NCBI GenBank assembly: GCA_030672345.1
Contig: DAOVGO010000133.1
Location: 1 to 21,669 of the forward strand
From: Methanosarcinales archaeon
Lineage (GTDB): Archaea > Halobacteriota > Methanosarcinia > Methanosarcinales > Methanogasteraceae
Length of the DNA: 21,669 bases
Direction of reading: 5' to 3'
Shown here: positions 13,786-20,210 of the stretch, one piece after another
Layout of the letters: the number at the start of each line of letters is the position of its first letter
Position numbering within the stretch: the first letter of the stretch is position 1
Program-made: the position numbers and the translations under genes
Notes under the pieces: model-generated
The model's database searches: none
The model's input: the letters and a program-made list of their open reading frames with translations, nothing else
What the model was told of the DNA's origin: nothing

Positions 13786-14708
13786 CCCGTCTTCACCGCA
13801 AAATGCCTTTTGCCACCGTGCACCACCGAAGCGACTTCTCCCCGCTCCACGAGTTCCCGCAGATACTTTGCAGCCTCGTTCCGGTGCACCTGAAGCGCAT
13901 CCGATATCTCATCCATCGTGAGGGGTCTTCGCTGCAGGAGTGGCAGGATATCCGCACGAACTCCAATTCTAACGTCAGCGATGATTTCGGCGTTTTCTCC
14001 AAACCGCTCGCGTATCCTCATCATCTCGTCCCTGCCTGCCGCCTCGACATCCTCAGCGGAGGGTCTCACCACTGTATTCAACTGGACCCGGTCAGGATCG
14101 ATCCGTGAGACCGCATCCAGAAGTGCCTTTATTTCATAAATTCCATCATTCATCCCCTTGACGATCATGATCTCGAGCCAGAACTTCCCATTAAACTCTT
14201 TTCTAAACATCTCAATCCCCTGAATAACCCTTTTTATCTCAAGACTTTCGTGCGGCTGATTCACAGCACGGAACGCTGGTTCGGTTGCTGCATCCAGCGA
14301 TGGCAGCACGAGATCGGCATTCAGGAGATCACTGCGCACATCTTCCCGAAACAAAAGCGAGCCATTGGTTATCACCGCAACCGGGATATCAGTCATCGCT
14401 TTGATCGCATCGATCATCTCACCTATTCTTGAATGCAGCGTCGGCTCCCCTGAGCCGGCAAAAGTGATGTAATCGATATCTCCCTCGATCTCGTCTAAAA
14501 ACCCCCTCAGTTCAGAGAGAACCAGGTCCTTTGGTACGTACTCCTTTCTCTGCACGGTTCTGTTCGTAGTTCTCCCGAGCTGGCAGTAGACACAGTCGAA
14601 GGTGCACGTCTTGTACGGCGTGATATCGAGACCAAGCGACCTCCCGAGCCTTCTGGATGGCACAGGACCGAATACGTAACCCGCGTTACCGCTGTCACTC
14701 AAAGGCAA
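13782..14708 (-). CDS. Radical SAM protein with C-terminal winged-helix domain
   Basis: 308 residues. The N-terminal part reads FGPVPSRRLGRSLGLDITPY then KTCTFDCVYCQLG, with cysteines C35, C39 and C42 forming the CxxxCxxC motif for the SAM-binding 4Fe-4S cluster. FAGSGEPTLHSRIGEMI is the conserved SAM 'GE' motif. The TIM-barrel part ends around QLNTVVRPSAEDVEAAG. Residues about 245-308 form a winged helix: RPLTMDEISDALQVHRNEAA then KYLRELVERGEV. This layout is that of the COG0731-like Fe-S oxidoreductases of methanogens, whose reaction is unknown. Wyosine enzyme TYW1 is a distant relative with a different N-terminus. The ATG overlaps the MBL-fold gene end by 14 bp, implying coupled expression. 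The 3' end is partly duplicated nearby. Confidence 0.9.
   Translation of the reverse strand: MPLSDSGNAGYVFGPVPSRRLGRSLGLDITPYKTCTFDCVYCQLGRTTNRTVQRKEYVPKDLVLSELRGFLDEIEGDIDYITFAGSGEPTLHSRIGEMIDAIKAMTDIPVAVITNGSLLFREDVRSDLLNADLVLPSLDAATEPAFRAVNQPHESLEIKRVIQGIEMFRKEFNGKFWLEIMIVKGMNDGIYEIKALLDAVSRIDPDRVQLNTVVRPSAEDVEAAGRDEMMRIRERFGENAEIIADVRIGVRADILPLLQRRPLTMDEISDALQVHRNEAAKYLRELVERGEVASVVHGGKRHFAVKTG
13798..13840. repeat. Radical SAM gene 3' end matching the intergenic copy (copy 2)
   Basis: The partner of 13472-13514, lying inside the last codons of the radical SAM gene (minus strand, RGEVASVVHGGKRHFA). Three of the six differences fall at third codon positions of this gene, as expected if the other copy was once coding and has since drifted. 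Confidence 0.6.
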
Positions 14709-15363
14709 ACACCCTCCCGACGCCGTTTCTCTGGTACGCGTCCGGGAAGCGTGATGCGATCTCCCGGAGGTGCTGGGTGCAGTGGCACGGAGAGAGGAAT
14801 CTCACGCCTTTCAGCACCGGATAATCACAAAATCCGTGAAATCCACCCATGACCCCCCAGATCTCGCCAAATCCGGATGCCCTGTCCATGATCGCTTCAA
14901 TTCTTGGGTGTGCGCATCCTGTGACAATGAGAATCCCGTTTTTCGTCTCCAGCATCAGGGATTGTTCCTTTATGGTACTCCCCAGTTCTCCTGTGGTATA
15001 CACCCGATCGCAGATTTTTTCCGGGGCATGCACCTCCAGAACCAGGTTTTTGATCCTGTTCTTGAACGGTTCCGAAAACGATGTTAGCAGGTATACTTTG
15101 GCATCACGGTTCAGTTCGAGCAGATCCGGAATGCCGCCTGTATGATCCCAGTGTTCGTGCGACAGGACGATCACCCCGGGGTCTTCGGGATCGATTCCAA
15201 GTCTTTCCATGTTGCGGAGCAGAACCGATCCGTCTCCACCAGTATCAAAGAGTATCCGCTCGCCGGATACCTCTATCAGGCAGGAGAAACCCCACCCGCT
15301 CGTAAGTCCAGTGGCAGATGCCTCCGGATATACCTCGTTATCATAGACCGTCGTGATCTTCAT
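14695..15363 (-). CDS. MBL-fold metallohydrolase (dihydropterin-ribofuranosylaminobenzene phosphate synthase-like family)
   Basis: 222 residues from an ATG preceded by GGAGGTG at 5 nt. The metallo-beta-lactamase core shows VIVLSHEHWDHTGGIPDLLE (H69, H71, D73, H74), ILIVTGCAHPRIEAIM (H near 150) and GVMGGFHGF plus SPCHCTQH, the second-shell histidines. This is the COG1237 pattern, to which the M. jannaschii protein linked to tetrahydromethanopterin biosynthesis belongs. Many members have no proven substrate, so the pterin role is only a possibility. Its end overlaps the radical SAM gene by 14 bp; its start lies inside a short MinD-like relic that follows asd. It appears intact. Confidence 0.87.
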   Translation of the reverse strand: MKITTVYDNEVYPEASATGLTSGWGFSCLIEVSGERILFDTGGDGSVLLRNMERLGIDPEDPGVIVLSHEHWDHTGGIPDLLELNRDAKVYLLTSFSEPFKNRIKNLVLEVHAPEKICDRVYTTGELGSTIKEQSLMLETKNGILIVTGCAHPRIEAIMDRASGFGEIWGVMGGFHGFCDYPVLKGVRFLSPCHCTQHLREIASRFPDAYQRNGVGRVFAFE

Positions 15364-15454
15364 TTACACACCTCCATATATCTTTTATCGTATCAGAGAC
15401 CGCCCCGTCTGAGAATTCGACGACAGGAACTCCTGCAACCATCGCCTCGGTCAC
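15341..15454 (-). pseudogene. C-terminal relic of a MinD/ParA-type ATPase
   Basis: Between asd and the MBL gene a 37-codon frame starts GTG (overlapping the asd stop as GTGA). It reads VTEAMVAGVPVVEFSDGAV then SDTIKDIWRCV and ends inside the MBL gene. 'EA.V.G.PVVE…S..I..IW' is the usual last segment of MinD-superfamily P-loop ATPases, including the ferredoxin-containing type. The nucleotide-binding part, about 230 residues, is absent and its place is taken by the asd end. It is either a relic cut off by rearrangement or a tiny gene coupled to both neighbours. The relic reading is more likely. Confidence 0.5.
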
Positions 15455-16476
15455 AACAGACTCCGACTCAGCATAAACTCGGCGTTTAACACCGATGCGC
15501 CAGCCGCACCTCGAACCGTGTTGTGCCCCATCGCGATGTACCTGATCCCTTCCCTGATCCGCCCGACAGAAACGCTCATGCCGTTTCCAGCGTCCCGGTC
15601 CAGTCTCGGCTGCGGACGGTCAGGGTCGTCGTGAACGATGATCACACGCTCAGGTTCTGTTGGAAGGTCCAGCCCCGGATCAAAACTTAAGAATGCATCC
15701 CTGACTTCCTCAGGAGACGGATCGTCAGCCATCCTGATCCAGACCGCCTCGGTGTGCCCGTCAAGAACCGGCACCCGGTGGCAGCTTGCGCTCACATCGA
15801 ATTTCGCATTCACAATAGAGTTGCCATCGAATGTGCCGAGCAGTTTCTGCGCCTCGTTCTCGACCTTGTCCTCCTCTCCGCCGATGTGCGGGATGACATT
15901 GTCAAGGATCGCCATCGATGAGATGCCGTCGTATCCGGCGCCAGAGACTGCCTGCATCGTCGCGACCTTGACATCCTCGATTCCAAATTGCATCATCGGC
16001 TTCAGGGTGACGGCAAGCATGATCACCGAACAGTTCGGGTTGGTCACGATCGCACCATCCCACTTCCTGGAATCCCTCTGGACATCGATCAAGCCGAGAT
16101 GATCCGGGTTCACTTCAGGGATGATCAGCGGCACATCAGGCTCCTGCCTGAATGCGGATGCGTTGCTTGCAACCATGAAACCGGCGCGGGCAAACGCTGG
16201 CTCAACATTGCGCGCAACGTCAGCAGGAAGCGCAGAAAATATGATATCAGCGTCAACCTCTTCCGGTTTCATGGAGACCACGACCTGCTCCCCGATCTCG
16301 CCCGGGAGCCCTGATGCAAGCCTCCAGTTTGCAGCGCGTGCGTACGGTTTGCCCGCGCTCTTCTCTGATGCTGCAAGTGAGCTTAATTCAAACCACGGGT
16401 GACCTGCAAGCGCCTCGATGAATCGCTGCCCGACAGCGCCGGTCGCCCCAAGGATCCCGACCTTCAGCGTTTCCAT
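15451..16476 (-). CDS. asd: Aspartate-semialdehyde dehydrogenase
   Basis: The enzyme reduces aspartyl phosphate with NADPH to aspartate semialdehyde for lysine, threonine, methionine and isoleucine synthesis, and in many methanogens also for aromatic amino acids. 341 residues, normal for the archaeal/fungal-like class. NADP fold KVGILGATGAVGQRFIEAL (G10-x-x-G). Catalytic cysteine C149 in VTNPNCSVIM. Proton-transfer histidine H233 in ASCHRVPVLDGHTE. C-terminal NTVRGAAGASVLNAE is diagnostic. It lies downstream of the ferredoxin gene, separated by that gene's terminator, whose T-rich tail may also serve as the asd TATA region (CTTTATTTTTTG). The ribosome site is weak (GGGGCGG). lysC/dapA are not in the window. 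Confidence 0.96.
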   Translation of the reverse strand: METLKVGILGATGAVGQRFIEALAGHPWFELSSLAASEKSAGKPYARAANWRLASGLPGEIGEQVVVSMKPEEVDADIIFSALPADVARNVEPAFARAGFMVASNASAFRQEPDVPLIIPEVNPDHLGLIDVQRDSRKWDGAIVTNPNCSVIMLAVTLKPMMQFGIEDVKVATMQAVSGAGYDGISSMAILDNVIPHIGGEEDKVENEAQKLLGTFDGNSIVNAKFDVSASCHRVPVLDGHTEAVWIRMADDPSPEEVRDAFLSFDPGLDLPTEPERVIIVHDDPDRPQPRLDRDAGNGMSVSVGRIREGIRYIAMGHNTVRGAAGASVLNAEFMLSRSLL

Positions 16477-16501
16477 AAATCCGCCCCTGTAAATGACGTA
16501 T

Positions 16502-16541
16502 CAACAAAAAATAAAGGATGGAAGACCTTTTAGTCTTCCAT
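16502..16541 (-). terminator. Intrinsic-type terminator of the ferredoxin gene
   Basis: Perfect 9-bp arms ATGGAAGAC and GTCTTCCAT (16518-16526 and 16533-16541) flank a 6-nt loop. On the minus strand CCTTTATTTTTTG follows. The 5' arm is the last coding triplets of the ferredoxin and the stop TAA sits in the loop. This is the same design as the dnaG terminator. Confidence 0.82.
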
Positions 16542-16709
16542 TACGATCGCTTCGCTTGGACAGACTTCCACACATGTACCGCACTCGGTACATTCATCCG
16601 TATCGATCACAGCGATGTCGTCGTCGCTCATAGAGATTGCTTCTGCCGGGCATTCGTCCACGCAGGTTCCGCAACCGGTACATTCTTCTTCTATTACTCT
16701 TACTACCAT
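16530..16709 (-). CDS. 2[4Fe-4S] ferredoxin
   Basis: A 59-residue protein starting MVVRVIEEECTGCGTCVDEC and ending CTECGTCVEVCPSEAIVMED. Two CxxCxxCxxxCP clusters are complete (ECTGCGTCVDECP and ECTECGTCVEVCP), giving two 4Fe-4S clusters. The protein is very acidic, typical of a soluble low-potential electron carrier for enzymes such as CODH/ACS, formylmethanofuran dehydrogenase or oxidoreductases. The start has AGGAGA 7 nt upstream. It is monocistronic: a strong hairpin terminator overlaps its stop and a 12-bp inverted repeat lies upstream as a possible operator. The plus-strand frame over the same DNA is only its mirror. Identification is secure; the partner enzyme is unknown. Confidence 0.96.
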   Translation of the reverse strand: MVVRVIEEECTGCGTCVDECPAEAISMSDDDIAVIDTDECTECGTCVEVCPSEAIVMED

Positions 16710-16736
16710 TTTTCTATCTCCTATATGGAATTATGC

Positions 16737-16766
16737 CATACATTTCGCACCAATGCAAAATGTATG
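16737..16766 (-). repeat. 12-bp inverted repeat upstream of the ferredoxin gene (possible operator)
   Basis: CATACATTTCGC (16737-16748) faces GCAAAATGTATG (16755-16766) across a 6-nt spacer. Eleven of 12 positions are Watson-Crick and one is G-T. It lies 28 bp before the ferredoxin ATG, about where transcription should begin. Arm length and spacing suit a dimeric repressor; an RNA hairpin in the leader is the alternative. Confidence 0.5.
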
Positions 16767-16890
16767 CGCCAAAGTGTCATTAAACACGTGCAATAAATAG
16801 TTTTCGTTTGGACGTCCGAATAAAATCGCGTTCAACCGCCCTGACCATCATTGTCTGCCATCGCATCACGCCCTACTCATCCCCCCTGAA

Positions 16891-18213
16891 TCAGCCTTCC
16901 CTCGCCCCGATCATGCCCACATTGATCGCTATCCCGCTCTTCTCCACGTAATCCCTGATCCGTTTCAGAGCATGCCCGACCATTCCGCCGTTTGTGATGA
17001 TGAGGCACCGTTTCCCGGAGAGTGCCAGCAGGATGGACTTATCAATCACGCCTGATGCGACATCCAGATAGATGCCGTCTCTCTCCGCGATCTTCTTGCT
17101 CTTCTTACCCATCGCACCCACAGCGTCGATCTCGTAGTCGGTCATGATCTTCTGGAACTCCCCGGGCTCATATCCGCCCATGTCGTATATCATGATGCAT
17201 CCCGCCCTGATCCCCTTGCGCCTCATCTCCACGATCGCCTGCCCGTCAGCGTGGATGTGCAGCACTGTTGCGTTGACCGCTTCATAAGGGCAGTTGTGGG
17301 CGTAATCCCCATACATCACTCCGAGGTTCAGGGCGTCGCCTTTCCGGGTTTCAGGAGGAACGCGCACCCAGATAAGATCCGGGGGCTTTAGCGCATCCAC
17401 AAGCTCAGGAACGTTTATAGGAGCCCTGTCGCCAGCCGCAAGACCTCTTCGTTCGATCTCGTGATAGATCTCAAGAGTGGTGGGCTGCCTCAGACCCGCC
17501 TTCCTCAGGAGTTCAGGGTCACTGAAGACCTGATCAGGAGTGCCTTCGCCGATAACCCTGCTATCTGACATGAGATAAACGTAATCCGACCATCCGTAGG
17601 CAAGGTCCACGTCATGGGTGGAGATGATGATCGTTTTGTTGAAGTGGTTGAGTTCGCCCAGCATGTCCATGATCTCGTCCGCACCGACCGGGTCAAGGTT
17701 GGAGAGGGGCTCGTCAAGGATAATCACCTCTGGCTCCATCGCGATCACGCCTGCGATAGCCACTCGCTTCTTCTCTCCGCCGCTTAAGTGGTGCGGGGGC
17801 TTGTCCCTGAGATGGGCGAGCCCCACGTACTCAAGCGCGTGATTCACAGAGCGCTCAACCTCTTCTGATGAGAATCCGAGGTTTGTGGGTCCGAATGCCA
17901 CGTCCTGCTGCACGGTCGGGGCAAAGATCTGATCATCCGGATTCTGAAAGACGATCCCTATCTTCCTCCGGAGCTCCCGAAGAGACCTCGAATCATACTC
18001 AAGTGGTCTGCCATGGAAGATGATCTCGCCGTTATTGGGCTTCAGGGTCCCGTTTAAGAGCAGAAAGAGCGTTGACTTCCCTGATCCGTTCTTGCCCACA
18101 AAAGCTGTCTTTTTTCCCGCTTCAACATCGATCTCGACCCCCTTGACCGCCACAGTCCCGTCCGGATATCTGTATCCAAGGTCGCATGTCGCAAGAATCG
18201 CCATGGTTCTCAT
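16891..18213 (-). CDS. cbiO: Cobalt/nickel ECF transporter ATPase with C-terminal extra domain
   Basis: 440 residues, against about 270-280 for plain CbiO. The ATPase part (1-275) is complete: Walker A GKNGSGKSTL (40-49), Q-loop FQNPDDQIFAPTV, signature LSGGEKKR (143-150), Walker B VIILDEPLSNLDP and H200 in STHDVDLAYGW. Residues about 290-440 form an added alpha/beta domain. It starts GDALNLGVMYGDYAHNC and contains VNATVLHIHADGQAIVEMRR, IMIYDMGGYEPGEF, VGAMGKKSKKIAERDGIYLD and RCLIITNGGMVGHALKRIRD. I do not recognise it; its His/Cys content and position suggest metal or cobalamin sensing, which is speculative. The ATG overlaps the cbiQ stop by 4 bp. It powers metal uptake through CbiQ with CbiM as substrate binder. 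Confidence 0.92.
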   Translation of the reverse strand: MRTMAILATCDLGYRYPDGTVAVKGVEIDVEAGKKTAFVGKNGSGKSTLFLLLNGTLKPNNGEIIFHGRPLEYDSRSLRELRRKIGIVFQNPDDQIFAPTVQQDVAFGPTNLGFSSEEVERSVNHALEYVGLAHLRDKPPHHLSGGEKKRVAIAGVIAMEPEVIILDEPLSNLDPVGADEIMDMLGELNHFNKTIIISTHDVDLAYGWSDYVYLMSDSRVIGEGTPDQVFSDPELLRKAGLRQPTTLEIYHEIERRGLAAGDRAPINVPELVDALKPPDLIWVRVPPETRKGDALNLGVMYGDYAHNCPYEAVNATVLHIHADGQAIVEMRRKGIRAGCIMIYDMGGYEPGEFQKIMTDYEIDAVGAMGKKSKKIAERDGIYLDVASGVIDKSILLALSGKRCLIITNGGMVGHALKRIRDYVEKSGIAINVGMIGAREG

Positions 18214-18971
18214 CTCACAAAGAGTGCTATAGTAATGATTGCATACACAGACGTAAGAACTGCCTCGGACACTCTTATCGGTCTCTTTGTATCAAGAAGG
18301 GTCAGCTTTCCATCGTAGCATCTCGAGTTCATGGCGATGTAAAGTTTCTCTCCCTGTTCATAAGATCGTATGAATAACGTGCTTGCAAGCATGGCTATGG
18401 AATAGAGGGATCTTCTAAGACCGGTATATCCAAGCCGGACGGTCTGCGCGTATTTTATGCAGATAGCCACATCTAAGAAGAGAAAGATGTAGCGGTAGAT
18501 CAGCATGGATAGTTCAATCACAGAATCTGGAATCCTGGACCTTTTAAGAACGGAGAAGAGCTCAATCATCGGAGTTGAGAGTGCAAGAAAGAACATGCAG
18601 CTCATGCCGCCGAGTGTCCGCGATATCACAAGGACTGCCATCTCGAGCCCTCCCGCATTAGCGGTCAGACGGTACCCGAACACCTCAAACGAGAAGACCT
18701 CACTGCCTGATCCGAAGAAAAAGAGTATGACGATCGATCCTGCAATGGCAAATCCCAGAGGTGCGAGCAGTAGCGCTAAATAAAATTTGGGTGGGGTTTT
18801 ACCAAAAAAAACCGTTGCAAAACCCATAGAAAGAGCTATGAAGAGGGGTGTTACCGGGGAAACGGATGACACCCCGATAATTAGCCCGAATGCAACTACA
18901 CTCAGCTTGAGCCAGATATTCCGGTACCGAAGAGGGCTTATCAGCGCATAATCGTCCAGCAGGTTTCTCAT
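18210..18971 (-). CDS. cbiQ: Cobalt/nickel ECF transporter transmembrane (T) component
   Basis: 253 residues from the ATG at 18971, 8 nt after the cbiN stop. A longer frame would run 42 codons back into cbiN. Hydrophobic spans are visible at LSVVAFGLIIGVSSVSPVTP, FYLALLLAPLGFAIAGSIVI, LAVLVISRTLGGMSCMFFLA-like segments, LIYRYIFLFLDVAICI and a last one at AVLTSVYAIITIALFV. The coupling-helix motifs of EcfT/CbiQ proteins that contact the ATPase are present near the centre (SRIPDSVIELSMLIYRY) and in SYEQGEKLYIAMNSRCYDGK (an A-R-G-like second motif in degenerate form). It is embedded in the cytoplasmic membrane and overlaps cbiO by 4 bp. Confidence 0.92.
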   Translation of the reverse strand: MRNLLDDYALISPLRYRNIWLKLSVVAFGLIIGVSSVSPVTPLFIALSMGFATVFFGKTPPKFYLALLLAPLGFAIAGSIVILFFFGSGSEVFSFEVFGYRLTANAGGLEMAVLVISRTLGGMSCMFFLALSTPMIELFSVLKRSRIPDSVIELSMLIYRYIFLFLDVAICIKYAQTVRLGYTGLRRSLYSIAMLASTLFIRSYEQGEKLYIAMNSRCYDGKLTLLDTKRPIRVSEAVLTSVYAIITIALFVR

Positions 18972-18979
18972 GCTTAAGG

Positions 18980-19261
18980 TTAGCTGGACTGGTCCCTGCT
19001 CCGGTAGTATCCGAAGAAGTACCCGATGATCAGTGCTCCAAGCGCTATCTGAAGCCCGAAGAGGAGGCTTTCGATCTCTCCACTCGGAGGCTCCCATAAC
19101 GGGTCTCTGATCGGCTCGTAAGTGCCGCCTGTCAGTTCTTCGATCACGCCCTCAGCCTCGCCATCGGCTCCACCGAATTCCGCATCGGTGTTTGAGGCGA
19201 CATAGAGGAAGAGCCCGGTGAAGACCAGGATGATGGCAACTACGATGATTTCTAATTTCAT
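18980..19261 (-). CDS. cbiN: Small membrane component of the cobalt/nickel transporter
   Basis: 93 residues with one transmembrane span at each end (KLEIIVVAIILVFTGLFLYV and IESLLFGLQIALGALIIGYF). A Glu/Gly-rich extracytoplasmic loop lies between (DAEFGGADGEAEGVIEE). Its ATG overlaps the cbiM stop by 4 bp. CbiN is required for metal loading of CbiM in CbiMNQO transporters; nickel versions use NikN or a fused PDGLE domain instead. The order M-N-Q-O and the two-span design fit CbiN, so cobalt is the likelier substrate, but N components are poorly conserved and nickel cannot be ruled out. Confidence 0.87.
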   Translation of the reverse strand: MKLEIIVVAIILVFTGLFLYVASNTDAEFGGADGEAEGVIEELTGGTYEPIRDPLWEPPSGEIESLLFGLQIALGALIIGYFFGYYRSRDQSS

Positions 19262-19953
19262 GCTGCCGTCCCCCTGATTTTGCTGAGCCTCGCGTTACTG
19301 AGCACACCACATCCTGCAAGCACGTCGCCCTTGACCTGTATGATGTACTTGAAGATGAGTGCGGTAATCGCTCCTTCGATTATTGCAAGAGGGATCTGGG
19401 TGAGTGCAAAGATCGTTGCAAACGCCTTGAACGATGTAACGATGCCCCCCGGATCCGCGGGGAATGCAAGCGCAAGCTCAAGGGATGTTACCACATAAGT
19501 CGCCCAGTCGCCCAGTGTGGCTGCCAGAAATACGATGGCATAGAAATTGAGGTTCATTCTCATGCCGACCTTGTAGATCACATAAGCGACTACCGGTCCT
19601 ACAATCCCCATGGAGAAGACGTTCGCGCCAAGTGTTGTCAGACCGCCGTGCGCAAGAAAGAGTGCCTGATACAGAAGGACGATCGTTCCGAGAACTGCGG
19701 TTATCGCCGGTCCGAAGAGGATGGCGGCAAGCCCTGTCCCTGTTGGATGGGAACAGCTTCCGGTGACTGAAGGCAGTTTGAGCGCAGAAAGCACGAAGAT
19801 GAATGCTCCGGCTACGGCGAGCAGGGGCAGTATCCCCCGATTCTCTTTGATGAGTCTGTCCAATCTATAGATACCATACGCTACCACTGGTATCGATAAT
19901 GCAAACCATATCTGCCACCACGGACCTGGCAGAAAGCCTTCCATCACATGCAT
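19258..19953 (-). CDS. cbiM: Cobalt/nickel ECF transporter substrate-binding (S) component
   Basis: 231 residues. It starts MHVMEGFLPGPWWQIWF, and the M-H-x-M-E-G start is the metal-binding N-terminus in which His2 and the free amino group coordinate Co2+ or Ni2+. This fixes the start codon. Further family motifs are LKLPSVTGSCSHPTGTGLAA (metal-site histidine) and ALFLAHGGLTTLGANVFSMG. About seven membrane spans are present. It is the first full gene of the cbiMNQO operon. Upstream lie a 21-codon leader ORF overlapping this start, a 15-bp palindrome and a TATA-like AGATAAAC. Cobalt for corrinoid methyltransferases or nickel for F430 would both be needed in a methanogen. Confidence 0.94.
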   Translation of the reverse strand: MHVMEGFLPGPWWQIWFALSIPVVAYGIYRLDRLIKENRGILPLLAVAGAFIFVLSALKLPSVTGSCSHPTGTGLAAILFGPAITAVLGTIVLLYQALFLAHGGLTTLGANVFSMGIVGPVVAYVIYKVGMRMNLNFYAIVFLAATLGDWATYVVTSLELALAFPADPGGIVTSFKAFATIFALTQIPLAIIEGAITALIFKYIIQVKGDVLAGCGVLSNARLSKIRGTAA

Positions 19954-20009
19954 GGCAGACCACCGCTGTCCGGTGTACAGATGTTCTCTATGTAGTTCTC
20001 TGTATTCAT
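19944..20009 (-). CDS. Possible 21-residue leader peptide in front of cbiM
   Basis: A short frame starts at an ATG with GAGG 8 nt upstream, reads MNTENYIENICTP and then DSGGLPCM, and stops 8 bp inside cbiM, so it overlaps the cbiM start in another frame. That layout suggests translational coupling. The peptide carries two cysteines and a carboxylate-rich N-terminus. cbiM lacks a strong ribosome site of its own (only GGTGG at 7-8 nt), which supports a role for upstream translation. It could also be chance, as there is no homology evidence. Confidence 0.35.
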   Translation of the reverse strand: MNTENYIENICTPDSGGLPCM

Positions 20010-20035
20010 TTCATATACCTCAACAATTTTGTTTT

Positions 20036-20050
20036 AACGCAGGTTGCGTT
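20036..20050 (-). promoter_or_regulatory. Palindromic operator-like site of the cbiMNQO operon
   Basis: AACGCA-GGT-TGCGTT is a perfect 6-bp inverted repeat with a 3-nt centre. It directly adjoins the TATA-like GTTTATCTT (minus strand AAGATAAAC, 20048-20056) and lies just before the expected transcript start near 20026. Placement between the TATA box and the start site is the classic archaeal repressor position. A metal-responsive repressor is a natural guess but none is encoded in the window. Confidence 0.5.
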
Positions 20051-20114
20051 TATCTTGACTCGGGTGCAACAGGTTTTTGTGTGCATGATTTAGCATCCTG
20101 GTATGGAGAAGAAT

Positions 20115-20210
20115 CGAGTGAAACACGTCTTGTTTTGAACAGAAAGAGTGCCACGGTTGCAAACATAGGAGGATTTGACCGGACAACGAGAAAAGACCGT
20201 GTTTCACTCG
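20115..20210. repeat. Long-armed inverted repeat with 70-nt interior
   Basis: CGAGTGAAACACG (20115-20127) and CGTGTTTCACTCG (20198-20210) are perfect 13-bp arms. After a single bulged C the stem can continue with TCTT/AAGA for four more pairs. The total of about 96 bp would fold into a strong stem in RNA or resemble a miniature inverted-repeat element. No target-site duplication is obvious. Confidence 0.6.

Noticed and set aside
16518..16796. 92-codon plus-strand frame over the ferredoxin gene
   Set aside because: It is the reverse of the Cys-rich ferredoxin coding sequence and begins inside the terminator hairpin.
16807..16820. TTTGGACGTCCGAA near-palindrome downstream of cbiO
   Set aside because: One mismatch, short arms, and it lies behind cbiO rather than at a promoter; not enough to call a site.
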